Made by a program: the position numbers and the translations under genes. Shown piece by piece: positions 28,851 through 37,664 of a stretch of DNA of 64,000 nt. This DNA comes from Leisingera sp. NJS204. GTDB taxonomy: Bacteria > Pseudomonadota > Alphaproteobacteria > Rhodobacterales > Rhodobacteraceae. The notes under the pieces are model-generated. The model ran no database searches. It saw only the letters and a list, made by a program, of their open reading frames with translations, and was not told where the DNA came from. Each line of letters starts with the position of its first letter. The stretch's first letter is position 1. The stretch covers positions 2,905,501 through 2,969,500 of the forward strand of contig NZ_CP035417.1 of the NCBI RefSeq assembly GCF_004123675.1, read 5' to 3'.

Positions 28851-30623
28851 ATGAAAAAACTGTTTGCCGCTCTGGCGCTGCCGCTGATTGCGCTGGCCAT
28901 TGCGTTCACCGCGCCGGTTTCGGCGCAAAGCAGCCGCGATGCAGTGTGGATCCAGATCGCCGCCCGCCCCTCCCTGCGCGAGGCCGAGACCGAGGCCCGC
29001 ACCTATGCCGCCCGCCTGCCCGACGTCTCCGGTTATGCGCTTGGCGGCGGCTGGTACGGGGTGGTGATCGGCCCCTACGCCCGCGAAGATGCCGAACGGG
29101 TGCTGCAAGTCTACCGCGCCGAAAACCAGATCCCGCGCGACAGCTTCATCGCGTTCCGCCGCAACCTGCGCAACCAGTTCTACCCGGTGGCGGCAGATGC
29201 AACCGCCCCGGCGCAACCAGCGCCTGCCCCTGCACCGGCGGCCCCTGCGGCGGCGGATCCCGCGCCGCAACAGCAGGCAGCCGTGCAGTCGAACCTGCCG
29301 GATGAGACCCCCGCCGAGGCGCGGCGCAGCGAACGCGTGCTGTCGCGTGAACAGCGGATGGAACTGCAGGTCGCCCTGAAGGCCGCAGGCTTCTACAGCT
29401 CGTCCATTGACGGCGCCTTTGGCCGCGGCACCCGCGGCTCGATGAGCGACTGGCAAACGGCGCGCGGATTTGAACCCACCGGCGTGCTGACCACCGCCCA
29501 GCGCCAGGTGCTGATGGATGAATACAACGCGCCGCTGATCTCGGTCGGCATGGCCCGCGTGGAAGACGCCAAAGCCGGCATCGCCCTGCAGATCCCTGCG
29601 GATGAGGTCGCGTTCGACCGTTATGAATCGCCCTTTGCCCATTACGCCGCCAAGGGCAGCCTGGGCGCTGAGGTGCTGCTGATCAGCCAGCCCGGCGACA
29701 AACGCACCCTTTTCGGCCTTTATGACATTATGCAGACGCTGGCGATTGTGCCGCTGGAAGGCCCGCGCCAGCGCGGCAAGGACAGCTTCACCATCGAAGG
29801 CCGCAACAGCAAGATCGTCTCCTTTACCCAAGCCAGCCTGAAAAACGGCGAAGTGAAGGGCTTTACCCTGATCTGGCCAGCCGGTGACGAAGACCGCCGC
29901 GCCCGCGTTCTGGCGGCAATGCAAGCCAGCTTCACCCGCCTCGACGGCGTGCTGGACCCGGCAGCTGGCGGCGATGCTGTGCAGAACATCGACCTGGTTT
30001 CCGGCCTGGAAATCCGTAAGCCGAAACTGTCGCGCTCCGGCTTCTTTGTCGATGGCGACGGCAGTGTGCTGACCACCTCAGACGTGGTGGCGGGCTGTAC
30101 CCGCATCACCTTGGACCACGGCTACAGGGCCGAAGTGGCGGCCAACAACACCGCCGACGGCATCGCCATCCTGCGCCCGGTCCAGGCGCTGGCGCCTGCC
30201 GCAGTTGGTGAACTCAGCACCGCCTCGCCGCGGCTGCAGTCTGAGATCGCTGTTTCCGGCTTCTCCTATGAGGGTGTGCTGGGCGCACCAAGCCTGACCT
30301 GGGGCAAAGTCGCAGACGTCAAAAGCCTGGATGGCAACACCGGCGTTGCCCGGCTGGAACTGTCAGCCCAACCCGGCGATGCGGGCGGCCCGGTTCTGGA
30401 CAGCAGCGGCGCTGTTCTGGGGATGCTGCTGCCGCGCCAGATCGAGGGCAAGCAACTGCCCGAAGGCGTCAGCTTTGCCGTCAACGCCGAAGCCATCCGC
30501 AGCGCGTTGAACACCGCAGGCATGACCCCGGCAGCACAGAGCGCGCCGGCAGGCAGCCTGCCCAATGCGGCAATGACCCGGCTGGCGTCCGGCATGACCG
30601 TGCTGGTCAGCTGCTGGGAGTGA
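28851..30623 (+). CDS. Exported SPOR-like/peptidoglycan-binding protein with an inactive trypsin-like domain
   Basis: A 590-residue protein. After a signal peptide ending at PVSAQS come a SPOR-like repeat (about 30-105: VWIQIAARPSLREAETEART, YGVVIGPYAREDAERVLQVY), a Pro/Ala linker (about 122-150), a PG_binding_1 domain (about 165-215: LQVALKAAGFYSSSIDGAFG) and a two-lobed trypsin fold (about 390-560). In that fold the position of catalytic His is Asp (TTSDVVAGC, residue 411), Asp 436 is kept (DGIAILRP), and the nucleophile is Ala (GDAGGPV, residue 511). It is therefore probably a pseudo-protease that binds the wall or a partner. Confidence 0.88.
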   Translation: MKKLFAALALPLIALAIAFTAPVSAQSSRDAVWIQIAARPSLREAETEARTYAARLPDVSGYALGGGWYGVVIGPYAREDAERVLQVYRAENQIPRDSFIAFRRNLRNQFYPVAADATAPAQPAPAPAPAAPAAADPAPQQQAAVQSNLPDETPAEARRSERVLSREQRMELQVALKAAGFYSSSIDGAFGRGTRGSMSDWQTARGFEPTGVLTTAQRQVLMDEYNAPLISVGMARVEDAKAGIALQIPADEVAFDRYESPFAHYAAKGSLGAEVLLISQPGDKRTLFGLYDIMQTLAIVPLEGPRQRGKDSFTIEGRNSKIVSFTQASLKNGEVKGFTLIWPAGDEDRRARVLAAMQASFTRLDGVLDPAAGGDAVQNIDLVSGLEIRKPKLSRSGFFVDGDGSVLTTSDVVAGCTRITLDHGYRAEVAANNTADGIAILRPVQALAPAAVGELSTASPRLQSEIAVSGFSYEGVLGAPSLTWGKVADVKSLDGNTGVARLELSAQPGDAGGPVLDSSGAVLGMLLPRQIEGKQLPEGVSFAVNAEAIRSALNTAGMTPAAQSAPAGSLPNAAMTRLASGMTVLVSCWE

Positions 30624-30668
30624 CCGGCTGGCCGTCACTCGCGGCAGGCCTGACCGACAAGACAAAAG

Positions 30669-30695
30669 CCGGCGCAGGTTCTGCGCCGGTTTTTT
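30669..30695 (+). terminator. Rho-independent terminator
   Basis: CCGGCGCAG pairs with CTGCGCCGG (9 bp, 3-base loop) and is followed by TTTTTT, 46 bases after the pseudo-protease gene. Confidence 0.93.
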
Positions 30696-30742
30696 CATGC
30701 AAGCTGTACCTTTAATGCGCGGCAGCTTGAGCACAGGCAGGC

Positions 30743-30897
30743 ACTCCCGCCCGGCAACGGGCCTTATCAGGCCCTATGCCCGTTGGGCATAGCACCGTGC
30801 CAATGCACGGTGCCGCGCCGCCCATCCGCGCGGCGCCCGGCCCAAGCCCGCCAACGGGGCTGGCGCAGCCAGGCCTCTGCGGATGGGGAGCCTCGGC
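30743..30897. repeat. Hairpin-rich intergenic element RE2, copy 1
   Basis: It starts with CTCCCGCCCG, contains CTATGCCC-gtt-GGGCATAG (30774-30792), CACCGTGC-caat-GCACGGTG (30793-30812), and a GC-rich palindrome around GCCGCGC...GCGCGGC. It shares CCCGTTGGGCATAGC with copy 2 and the same block order with copies 2 to 4. It lies between convergent genes. Confidence 0.7.
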
Positions 30898-30916
30898 CTT
30901 CTGTGCGGCAGCAAAG

Positions 30917-31558
30917 TCAGTAAGGTTGAATACGGCCGTCCCAGGTGTGGAAACAGCCAGTGGTGTCCAGGTTCAGCACTGCGAATTCATTGATCAGCCC
31001 GGCGACGGACTCTTCCACCGTGATATCGCCTTCATAACCGCCCATGTCAGTGCGTACCCAGCCCGGGTGATAGATGCCGACGGCAATTCCTTCCGGCTGG
31101 AGATCAGTGGCCAGGTTGCGGCCGATGTTCAGCGCCGCGGCCTTGGACGCGCGGTAGGCATAGCTGCCGCCGGGTGCGCGCGACTGGCTGGCCATCTGCG
31201 AGGACAGGATGGCGATCTTCGGCTCTTCTGCCAGCCGCAAATTAGGCAACATCGCCTGCACCGTCAGAAACACGCCGGTCACATTGGCGGCCAGAGTCTT
31301 GGCCCAGACCTCGGCCGAGTAGTCCTCAAGCCCCATCGCCTTGTCGATATAGACCCCGGCATTGCACACCAGCAGATCCACCGGCCGGTTCTTGATCTGG
31401 GCCGCAAAGCGCGCCTGCTGGCCAGGGTCGGAGACATCCAGCTTGACGCCCGAGGAGTGATCGCGCGAGGTGCCTGTCACCTCATAGCCCGCCTCCTGCA
31501 ACCGTTTCACCAGCTCCTTGCCGATGCCGCGGCTGGTTCCTGTTACAACTGCATGCAT
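30917..31558 (-). CDS. Short-chain dehydrogenase/reductase
   Basis: A 213-residue SDR. The cofactor motif TGTSRGIGKELVKRL opens the protein, followed by CNAGVYIDK, the catalytic Ser in ILSSQMAS and the YxxxK pair in YAYRASKAAALNIG. It resembles the C-factor-like, short SDR group. The substrate is unknown. The DUF1178 gene lies 14 bases upstream on the same strand, so they are probably cotranscribed. Confidence 0.93.
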   Translation of the reverse strand: MHAVVTGTSRGIGKELVKRLQEAGYEVTGTSRDHSSGVKLDVSDPGQQARFAAQIKNRPVDLLVCNAGVYIDKAMGLEDYSAEVWAKTLAANVTGVFLTVQAMLPNLRLAEEPKIAILSSQMASQSRAPGGSYAYRASKAAALNIGRNLATDLQPEGIAVGIYHPGWVRTDMGGYEGDITVEESVAGLINEFAVLNLDTTGCFHTWDGRIQPY

Positions 31559-31572
31559 TTTTGCTCTGCCCT

Positions 31573-32082
31573 TCAGTTTGTTTTGCGCCCGGGACGGAAC
31601 GGCAGCGGCATGACCGGCACGCCTTCCTCGATCAGCTCCCGCGCATCTTCCAGCTTGGCCTCGCCATGGATCGCCCGCTCCGGCGCCTCGCCCAGGTGCA
31701 TTGCGCGTGCTTCCTGAACAAAACTGCCGCCGACGTAATCGGAGTTCTCCTCAACCTTCTTGCGCAGATCAGCAATCGCTTTTTCCACCGCGCCCGCAGG
31801 GCGGCTCAGCATGCCGGGTCCTGCAGCCGCCGCCGGCGCAGCTGCGGGGAGCGCAGCCGGAGCGGCGGGCGCAGCAGCCTGCGGTTCCGGTTCCCCGACA
31901 GCAGACACCGCCTTGCGCCCGGGGCGGACCCGTGGCGCCATAATCGCCTTCTCCACCTGTGCGCCACCGCAGACAGCGCAGGACACCAGACCCGCCGCTG
32001 CCAGCTTGTCAAAGGCCGCCGCCGATTGGAACCAGCTGTCGAACCTGTGGCCATCGGTGCATTTGAGGCTGTATTGAATCAT
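31573..32082 (-). CDS. DUF1178 family protein
   Basis: A 169-residue cytoplasmic protein of the DUF1178 family. Its N-terminus MIQYSLKCTDGHRFDSWFQS and the CAVCGGAQVEKAIMAPRV pair of cysteines look like a small zinc ribbon; the rest includes an Ala/Pro-rich stretch (about 70-92) and EARAMHLGEAPERAIHGEA, typical of the family. Function unknown. It is the first of two short genes read leftward with the SDR gene. Confidence 0.93.
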   Translation of the reverse strand: MIQYSLKCTDGHRFDSWFQSAAAFDKLAAAGLVSCAVCGGAQVEKAIMAPRVRPGRKAVSAVGEPEPQAAAPAAPAALPAAAPAAAAGPGMLSRPAGAVEKAIADLRKKVEENSDYVGGSFVQEARAMHLGEAPERAIHGEAKLEDARELIEEGVPVMPLPFRPGRKTN

Positions 32083-32150
32083 GCTTTCCCTCTTAGCAGG
32101 AAGGGTTGATTAAATCTCCCGCCGCGGCAAGTGCAAGAGGTCTGTTGTAT

Positions 32151-32924
32151 CTACTGTGCCGCACCTGGGCTGTGCAGCCGCTGCCGCAGCTTTGCGGCCA
32201 GCTCCTCCTGCGGCAGATCTGCATCCACCGCCAGCCGCCGAAGCCCGAAATGCACATGCGCCATCTCGCGGTAATAGCCCGCAAAGACGTAATTCACCGC
32301 GGCCCCGGCCACGGCCCCGGCGATCGGCACCGCCTGGGCTGCCAGCTTTTGCCCCAGCACTGCACCCAGCTTGGGCGCCACCTGGGCAATCAGCTTGTGC
32401 AAGCCTCCCGGCAGCCCCAGCCGAACCGAGACAAAGCCCAGATCCGCACCGTCATCTTCGGCCAATGGGCCAGCCGCTGCAAACACCTGAATGCAATCAA
32501 AACGCACGCTGTCGGCCTCCGGGTCGAACCCCTCCGCAGCTGCGGCGCCCTGGATGGTCCGGAGCAAAAACGCGGTTGTCGCAGGCAGCTCTACCAATGC
32601 GCCCGGCAGGCCCGCGGCGCCGCCCGCAGCGCCCATGGCTGCGCTCACCATCCGGTCGACGCCCGGTTTCTGATCCGCCACCAGGCGGCGTGACTGGCTG
32701 GCCCCCTTCATGGCAACCCGGAGGGCGGTCTCAGTGGCGCCTGTCAGCCCGGCCCGCACTGGCTCCGGCAGCCGCTCCAGCAGGCTTTCGCCGCTGCCGC
32801 CCAGCCGGTTCAAAAGGTCCACGCCAAAGCCGCCCGCCGCCCGGTGCCGCTGAGCCAGCGCCTCCAGTTCAGCTTCAATATCCTGCGGGGTGAATACCCG
32901 TGCTGTTGATAAAACGTCCGCCAC
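32151..32924 (-). CDS. EcsC family protein
   Basis: A 257-residue protein with Gly/Ala-rich helices and the EcsC signature region (GGAAGLPGALVELPATTAFL, then LLRTIQGAAAAEGFD, and AQAVPIAGAVAGAAVNYVFA). EcsC in Bacillus is linked to an ABC transporter involved in secretion, but in alphaproteobacteria the role is unknown. It has hydrophobic segments that may touch the membrane. Neighbours are unrelated. Confidence 0.9.
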   Translation of the reverse strand: MADVLSTARVFTPQDIEAELEALAQRHRAAGGFGVDLLNRLGGSGESLLERLPEPVRAGLTGATETALRVAMKGASQSRRLVADQKPGVDRMVSAAMGAAGGAAGLPGALVELPATTAFLLRTIQGAAAAEGFDPEADSVRFDCIQVFAAAGPLAEDDGADLGFVSVRLGLPGGLHKLIAQVAPKLGAVLGQKLAAQAVPIAGAVAGAAVNYVFAGYYREMAHVHFGLRRLAVDADLPQEELAAKLRQRLHSPGAAQ

Positions 32925-32972
32925 AAGCGCCTCCTCTGCCCTTCTTAAAGATCGGCAGCCAGGGGCGGGAAT

Positions 32973-33461
32973 TCAACCCCGCCAGCGGCGCACCTGCCCC
33001 TGGATGCCGTCCCAGGCCGCATCTTGCAGCGCCATTCCCAAAACCCGGTCCGGGTTGGTGGGCGGCGGCATTTCAACCCCGGTCAGTTTCGTAAAACCAA
33101 AGCGCCGGTAATAGGGCGCATCGCCCACAAGCATCACCCGTGCCCATCCGGTTTCCTCTGCCTTGGCGAGGCTGTCGCGAATCAAAGACCCGCCCAGCCC
33201 CTCGCCCTGCCGTGTCGGATGCACCGCAACCGGCCCCAGCAGCAGCGCAGGCGCCGTGCCAATAAGAACCGGCCAATACCGGATGGCTGCGGCCAGGATG
33301 CCGTCACTGTCGCGCGCCACCTCGCTGAGACCTGCAACCGGCGGCACCCCGTCGCGCAACCGGTAGGACGACAACGCCTCGCGGCCCGGCGCAAAGCACA
33401 GGTCATACAGCGCCTCAACCTCCCACCGGTCTTCCGGCTGCTCTGCCATCAATTCGATCAC
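32973..33461 (-). CDS. GNAT-family N-acetyltransferase
   Basis: About 162 residues. Features of the GNAT fold are LLLGPVAVHPTRQGEGLGGS (strand 4 and the acetyl-CoA-binding loop R/QxxGxG), and VGDAPYYRRFGFTKLTG near the end, typical of the group often annotated as putative N-acetyltransferases with unknown substrate. I chose GTG 33461 because homologues start just before IEL; an in-frame ATG at 33491 with a better ribosome binding site is an alternative. Confidence 0.88.
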   Translation of the reverse strand: MIELMAEQPEDRWEVEALYDLCFAPGREALSSYRLRDGVPPVAGLSEVARDSDGILAAAIRYWPVLIGTAPALLLGPVAVHPTRQGEGLGGSLIRDSLAKAEETGWARVMLVGDAPYYRRFGFTKLTGVEMPPPTNPDRVLGMALQDAAWDGIQGQVRRWRG

Positions 33462-33582
33462 GCCGCCATGTCCCTGTTCCGGCCTCCGCATTTTCCCCCT
33501 GCAGGCTGGCATTCGGCCTAACACGGGCGTAAGCCTTGGGCAAACACCTAAGCCCCTGAAATCCCCTGAGCAGGAAGCACGA

Positions 33583-34188
33583 ATGTTCTACCGACCCGAG
33601 GACGGCCACGGCCTGCCCCACAACCCGTTTAATGCCATCGTCACACCGCGGCCAATCGGCTGGATCTCTTCGCGCTCCGCCGGCGGGGTGAACAATCTGG
33701 CGCCTTATTCCTTTTTCAACGCAGTGGCTTACAGCCCGCCGCAGGTGATGTTTGCCTCCACCAGCAGCAAGCCCGACCAAGAGGGCACCAAGGACAGCGT
33801 TGCCAATATCGAGGAAACCGGCGTGTTCTGCGTCAATGTGGTGTCTTACGCGCTGCGGGAGGCTATGAACGCCAGCTCCGCCGCGCTGCCCAAGGAGGCG
33901 GACGAATTCGCCCATGCAGGGCTTGAAGCCACAGACTGCGAAACCATCGCCTGTTCCCGTGTGGCCAAAGCGCCGGCCGCGCTGGAGTGCAAACTGACCC
34001 GGATCGTGACCCTGCCGGGCGAGGCGAACAAGGTGGTGTTCGGCGAGGTGACCGGCGTGCATCTGCGCGATGATTGCCTGCGCGACGGCACCTTTGATGT
34101 CACCGCATTCCAGCCGCTGGCCCGCCTCGGCTACCGCGACTATTCAGTGGTGCGCGAGTTGTTCCCGCTCACCCGCCCCGATGATTGA
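33583..34188 (+). CDS. Flavin reductase family protein
   Basis: A 201-residue flavin-binding protein with the split-barrel fold of flavin reductase-like proteins. It shows IVTPRPIGWISSRSAGGVNN, LAPYSFFNAVAYSPPQVMFA and KDSVANIEETGVFCVNVVSY, typical of this group. It probably reduces FMN or FAD with NAD(P)H for an oxygenase, or acts on an unknown substrate. The next gene begins 8 bases after its stop codon. Confidence 0.93.
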   Translation: MFYRPEDGHGLPHNPFNAIVTPRPIGWISSRSAGGVNNLAPYSFFNAVAYSPPQVMFASTSSKPDQEGTKDSVANIEETGVFCVNVVSYALREAMNASSAALPKEADEFAHAGLEATDCETIACSRVAKAPAALECKLTRIVTLPGEANKVVFGEVTGVHLRDDCLRDGTFDVTAFQPLARLGYRDYSVVRELFPLTRPDD

Positions 34189-34196
34189 GACCCGAC

Positions 34197-34838
34197 ATGC
34201 CATTGCCTGACCCGAAAAAACGCAATCCGATCACGTTGCCGGACGGCAGCGCCCATGCCGGCACCGTAATGCTGTCCGAAGCGGTTGATCACCCGAATTT
34301 TTCCATCGGCGCCTTTACCTATGCCTCCGCCTTTGAGCCGCCAAAGGACTGGGCCGGCCATCTTGCGCCCTACCTCTTTCCCGGTTCGCGCGAGCGTGTG
34401 GTGATCGGAAAGTTCTGCCAGATCGCGGACGGTGTGCGCTTCATCACCGCCTCAGCCAACCACGCCCAGGACGGGCTCAGCTGCTTTCCCTTCCCGGTGT
34501 TCGATCAGACGCAGATGACCGGGTTTCAGCCGGACACCCGCGACACGGTGATCGGCAACGACGTCTGGATCGGCTATGGCGCGCTGATCCTGCCCGGCGC
34601 CCGTATCGGCGACGGAGCTATCATCGGCGCGGGCGCGGTGGTGCGCGGCTCTGTCCCGCCCTATGCCGTCATCACCGGCAACCCCGGCACGGTGCACAGC
34701 TTCCGCTTCCCCAAGCCGCAGATCGCCCGGCTGCTGAGCCTCAAATGGTGGGATTGGCCGCCTGAGCTGATCGCCGCCGCTGAACCCGCGCTTCTTTCCG
34801 GCGACCTCGACATGCTGGAAACCCTCGCCCCCGACTAA
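34197..34838 (+). CDS. CatB-related O-acetyltransferase (hexapeptide repeat)
   Basis: A 213-residue left-handed beta-helix acetyltransferase of the Vat/CatB (xenobiotic acetyltransferase) group. Hexapeptide turns are seen in IGKFCQIADGVRFITASANH (with the catalytic His region) and DVWIGYGALILPGARIGDGA then IIGAGAVVRG. Members acetylate streptogramin, chloramphenicol or sugars; the chromosomal role here is unknown, and nothing shows that it confers resistance. The ATG 34197 is 8 bases after the flavin reductase stop. Confidence 0.92.
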   Translation: MPLPDPKKRNPITLPDGSAHAGTVMLSEAVDHPNFSIGAFTYASAFEPPKDWAGHLAPYLFPGSRERVVIGKFCQIADGVRFITASANHAQDGLSCFPFPVFDQTQMTGFQPDTRDTVIGNDVWIGYGALILPGARIGDGAIIGAGAVVRGSVPPYAVITGNPGTVHSFRFPKPQIARLLSLKWWDWPPELIAAAEPALLSGDLDMLETLAPD

Positions 34839-34888
34839 GCCCTGCCACTGGTATTTGCTGGTATGGTGAGCCAGAGCCCATTTCAAAA

Positions 34889-34918
34889 AAACCCGCGGCT
34901 CGCCAGACCCGCGGGTTT
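34889..34918. terminator. Bidirectional terminator between convergent genes
   Basis: AAACCCGCGG pairs with CCGCGGGTTT (10 bp) with a 10-base loop; A-run on the left, T-rich on the right, so it can stop both the acetyltransferase and the SulP transcripts. Confidence 0.88.
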
Positions 34919-34938
34919 CTCTTTCAAACGATCAGGCG

Positions 34939-36579
34939 TCAATGGCCGCCCAGAACCCCGGTTTTGACCGAGTAGTCCACCGCAACCTCATAGTCCGGGT
35001 CATCATCGCTATCGACCATCAGATGTCCCGCCTTGGTCAGCAGCTGGTGGCAATCCCGGCTCAGATGGCGCAGCACCACAGATTTGCCCTCGGCCTCATA
35101 CTTGCCCGCCAATGCCTCGATTGCCTGCAAGGCTGATTGGTCGACAACCCGGCTGCGGGCAAAATCCACAATCACATGATCCGGATCACCTGCCACATCA
35201 AACAGCTCGATGAACCCATCGGTAGAGCCAAAGAACAGCGGCCCTTCGATTTCATAGACTTTGGCGCCCTTGTCGCTCTCAGATTCGCGGGTATAGGCGT
35301 GAATGCGGCGTGCATTGTTCCAGGCATAGGCCAGCGCCGAGACGATCACGCCCACCACAACCGCAATCGCCAGGTCGGTCATCACCGTCACCACGGTCAC
35401 CAGCACGATGACAAAGGCATCCATCAGCGGCACTTTGGTCATCACCTTGAAGCTGTTCCAGGCAAAGGTGCCGATCACCACCATGAACATCACGCCCACC
35501 AGTGCGGCCAGCGGGATCTGTTCAATCAGCGGAGAGGCCACAACGATGAACGCCAGCAGGAACAGCGCCGCAGTAATGCCCGCAATCCGCGTCCGGCCGC
35601 CGGATTTCACGTTGATCATCGACTGACCGATCATCGCACAGCCGCCCATGCCGCCAAAAAAGCCGGTCACCACATTCGACGCGCCCTGCGCGATGCACTC
35701 CTGGCTGGCACCGCCGCGCTTGCCGGTGATCTCGCCCACCAGGTTCAGCGTCAGCAGGCTCTCAATCAGGCCAATCGCCGCCAGGATCACCGCATAAGGC
35801 AGGATGATCCACAGTGTCTCCAGCGTGAACGGCGCCAAAGCAGTGCCATAAAGCCCCTCGCCGGTGCCAAACGGATTATGGAAGGACGGGAACCCGCCCT
35901 TGATTGAGGCCATGTCGCCCACGGTCGGCACATTGATCCCAAAGGCAATCACCAGCGCTGCCACAATGCCGATCCCGGCCAGCGGCGCCGGAATGATCGC
36001 GGTGATCTTGGGCGTGCCCCAGATGATCAACATGGTCAGCCCCACCAGCCCCAGCATCATCACCAGCTGCGAGCTTGCCAGCCAGGCTTCGGTGTTTTCC
36101 GGGTCCTTGAACTGGGTCAGCTGCGCCAGGAAGATCACAATCGCCAGACCGTTCACAAAGCCAAGCATCACCGGATGCGGCACCAGGCGGATGAACTTGC
36201 CCCAATGCATGACACCCGCGATGATCTGCAAAATCCCCATAAGCACCACTGTGACAAACAGATACTCGACCCCGTGCTGCGCCACCAGCGCCACCATCAC
36301 CACCGCCAGCGCACCCGTAGCGCCCGAGATCATCCCCGGCCGGCCGCCAAACACCGCGGTGATCAGCCCCACCATAAAGGCCGCATAAAGCCCGACCAGC
36401 GGATGCACGCCCGCGACAAAGGCAAAGGCCACCGCCTCGGGCACAAGCGCCAGCGCCACGGTGAGGCCGGACAGCAATTCGGTGCGCACGCGGGCCACGG
36501 TAAAGCCCTCGTCCTGCATGATGGAGAGGTTGGGCGGGGAAATCTGCTTGGCCAGCAAAGCCATGGCTGCGCGTCTCAT
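34939..36579 (-). CDS. SulP-family anion transporter with a STAS domain
   Basis: About 546 residues. The membrane part has the SulP signatures: LTVALALVPEAVAFAFVAG near the start, GLYAAFMVGLITAVFGGRPG and SGATGALAVVMVALVAQHGV. A cytoplasmic STAS domain follows (about 440-546, YEIEGPLFFGSTDGFIELF). Likely substrates are sulfate, bicarbonate or dicarboxylate; sequence alone cannot decide. The start MRRAAMALLAKQISPPN at 36579 is preceded by CAGG; the upstream open frame is unlikely to be used. Confidence 0.92.
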   Translation of the reverse strand: MRRAAMALLAKQISPPNLSIMQDEGFTVARVRTELLSGLTVALALVPEAVAFAFVAGVHPLVGLYAAFMVGLITAVFGGRPGMISGATGALAVVMVALVAQHGVEYLFVTVVLMGILQIIAGVMHWGKFIRLVPHPVMLGFVNGLAIVIFLAQLTQFKDPENTEAWLASSQLVMMLGLVGLTMLIIWGTPKITAIIPAPLAGIGIVAALVIAFGINVPTVGDMASIKGGFPSFHNPFGTGEGLYGTALAPFTLETLWIILPYAVILAAIGLIESLLTLNLVGEITGKRGGASQECIAQGASNVVTGFFGGMGGCAMIGQSMINVKSGGRTRIAGITAALFLLAFIVVASPLIEQIPLAALVGVMFMVVIGTFAWNSFKVMTKVPLMDAFVIVLVTVVTVMTDLAIAVVVGVIVSALAYAWNNARRIHAYTRESESDKGAKVYEIEGPLFFGSTDGFIELFDVAGDPDHVIVDFARSRVVDQSALQAIEALAGKYEAEGKSVVLRHLSRDCHQLLTKAGHLMVDSDDDPDYEVAVDYSVKTGVLGGH

Positions 36580-36817
36580 TGGGTGTACCTGTACTTGGAA
36601 GGGGAGTGTCCGCAGCCCGCCCCTAGCGGAAATACGCCAATGGGGCAAGGGTGCGGGATATTCACGGCACCCGGCCAATGCCTGGACACGGCCCTTTGCC
36701 CGGACCTGAAGCGCCTCCAGCGGTTTTTCGCAGCCCTCTGGGAACCGAACACCCCTGCCGGGCGTTTTTCCACCGAGTGCTCACCCACGAGCCACTTTAG
36801 ATTAAGGAAGAATGGTC

Positions 36818-37462
36818 ATGAAAAAGCTGCTACTTTCCACGGCGCTGGCCGCCGTGACAACTTTCCCTGCCTTCGCATCCGATACGGCCACCGAAGAGGC
36901 TGCCGAGGCAATCTCCGAACAAGGCGCAGAGATTGCTGCAGAAGCCGGGGCTGCGGCAGAAGGGGCCGCCGATACGGTTGCCGAGGAAGCAGGCGAGCTC
37001 GCCGCGGAAGCTGAAGCCGCAGCTGAAGAAGCCGCAGATGCCGCAGCCGAAGCAGAGGTTGAAGCAGAGGCTGAGGTAACCGGCACCGCAGAAACCGGGT
37101 CCACTGAACACATGACCGACACTGAAGCCACAGCGGCCATGCAGCCCCGGGTGCCGGTAGAGCGCGACGGCTACATGACTGCGGAAGAGACCGATCTGAC
37201 CGCCGAGAAGCTGACTGGTGCAGCAGCCTATGACTCCAATGACGAGTGGATCGGTGAAGTCTCCGAACTGCTGCTGACTGATGCCGGCGAGGTCAAAGCC
37301 GCCGTTATCGACGTTGGCGGTTTCCTCGGCTTGGGCGAAAAACCGGTTGAGCTGGAACTGTCGAAGATCGACATCCTGCGTGCCGACGACGGCTCGGACC
37401 TGCGCGTCTACATTTCGATGACCGAAGACGAGCTGAAAGCCCTGCCCGACTACGAAGGCTGA
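36818..37462 (+). CDS. Exported PRC-barrel protein with an acidic Ala/Glu-rich region
   Basis: About 214 residues: a signal peptide (KKLLLSTALAAVTTFPAFAS), a low-complexity Glu/Ala-rich stretch of about 65 residues that may be a flexible or coiled segment, and a C-terminal PRC-barrel domain (about 130-205: SNDEWIGEVSELLLTDAGEV, VIDVGGFLGLGEKPVELELS). PRC-barrels bind protein or RNA partners; this exported form is common in roseobacters with unknown role. AAGGAAG precedes the ATG at 36818. A terminator follows. Confidence 0.9.
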   Translation: MKKLLLSTALAAVTTFPAFASDTATEEAAEAISEQGAEIAAEAGAAAEGAADTVAEEAGELAAEAEAAAEEAADAAAEAEVEAEAEVTGTAETGSTEHMTDTEATAAMQPRVPVERDGYMTAEETDLTAEKLTGAAAYDSNDEWIGEVSELLLTDAGEVKAAVIDVGGFLGLGEKPVELELSKIDILRADDGSDLRVYISMTEDELKALPDYEG

Positions 37463-37485
37463 GCCGGGGATGTGCGAAACCGGAG

Positions 37486-37508
37486 AACCCGCCAGATGGC
37501 GGGTTTTC
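37486..37508 (+). terminator. Terminator of the PRC-barrel gene
   Basis: AACCCGCC pairs with GGCGGGTT (8 bp, AGAT loop), followed by TTTC. Confidence 0.82.
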
Positions 37509-37624
37509 GTCTTTGCCTGCCGAACGCCACCGCAACCGCGCCGCTGACCACAGACGGCCATTTGGCTTTCCTGTGATTGAGGTTCGGCCCTGCGACACCT
37601 CAAATAGGTCAACTTTTCTGCCGC

Positions 37625-37646
37625 AATGTTTCGCGCGCGAAACATT
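37625..37646. promoter_or_regulatory. Perfect 22-bp palindrome, possible protein-binding site
   Basis: The half-site AATGTTTCGCG is repeated in exact inverse. The core GTTTCGCGCGCGAAAC fits the loose consensus GTTNNNNGCNNNNAAC of repABC-type centromere (parS) sites; it differs from chromosomal parS (TGTTTCACGTGAAACA) by a two-base longer centre. It could also be an operator. There is no par gene nearby. Confidence 0.55.
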
Positions 37647-37664
37647 TGGTCAAAAGGGCTGACG

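Noticed and set aside
34197-34838. Acquired antibiotic-resistance gene
   Set aside because: The CatB-related protein has native base composition, sits behind a flavin reductase gene, and has no mobile element nearby; such genes are common and mostly not resistance determinants.
35137-35907. 256-codon frame opposite to the SulP gene, His-rich
   Set aside because: Shadow of a well-supported gene; the His-rich text comes from reading its codons in reverse.
36880-37090. Ala/Glu repeat in the PRC-barrel gene as a tandem DNA repeat
   Set aside because: The protein text is low-complexity but the codons vary, so there is no exact DNA repeat unit.
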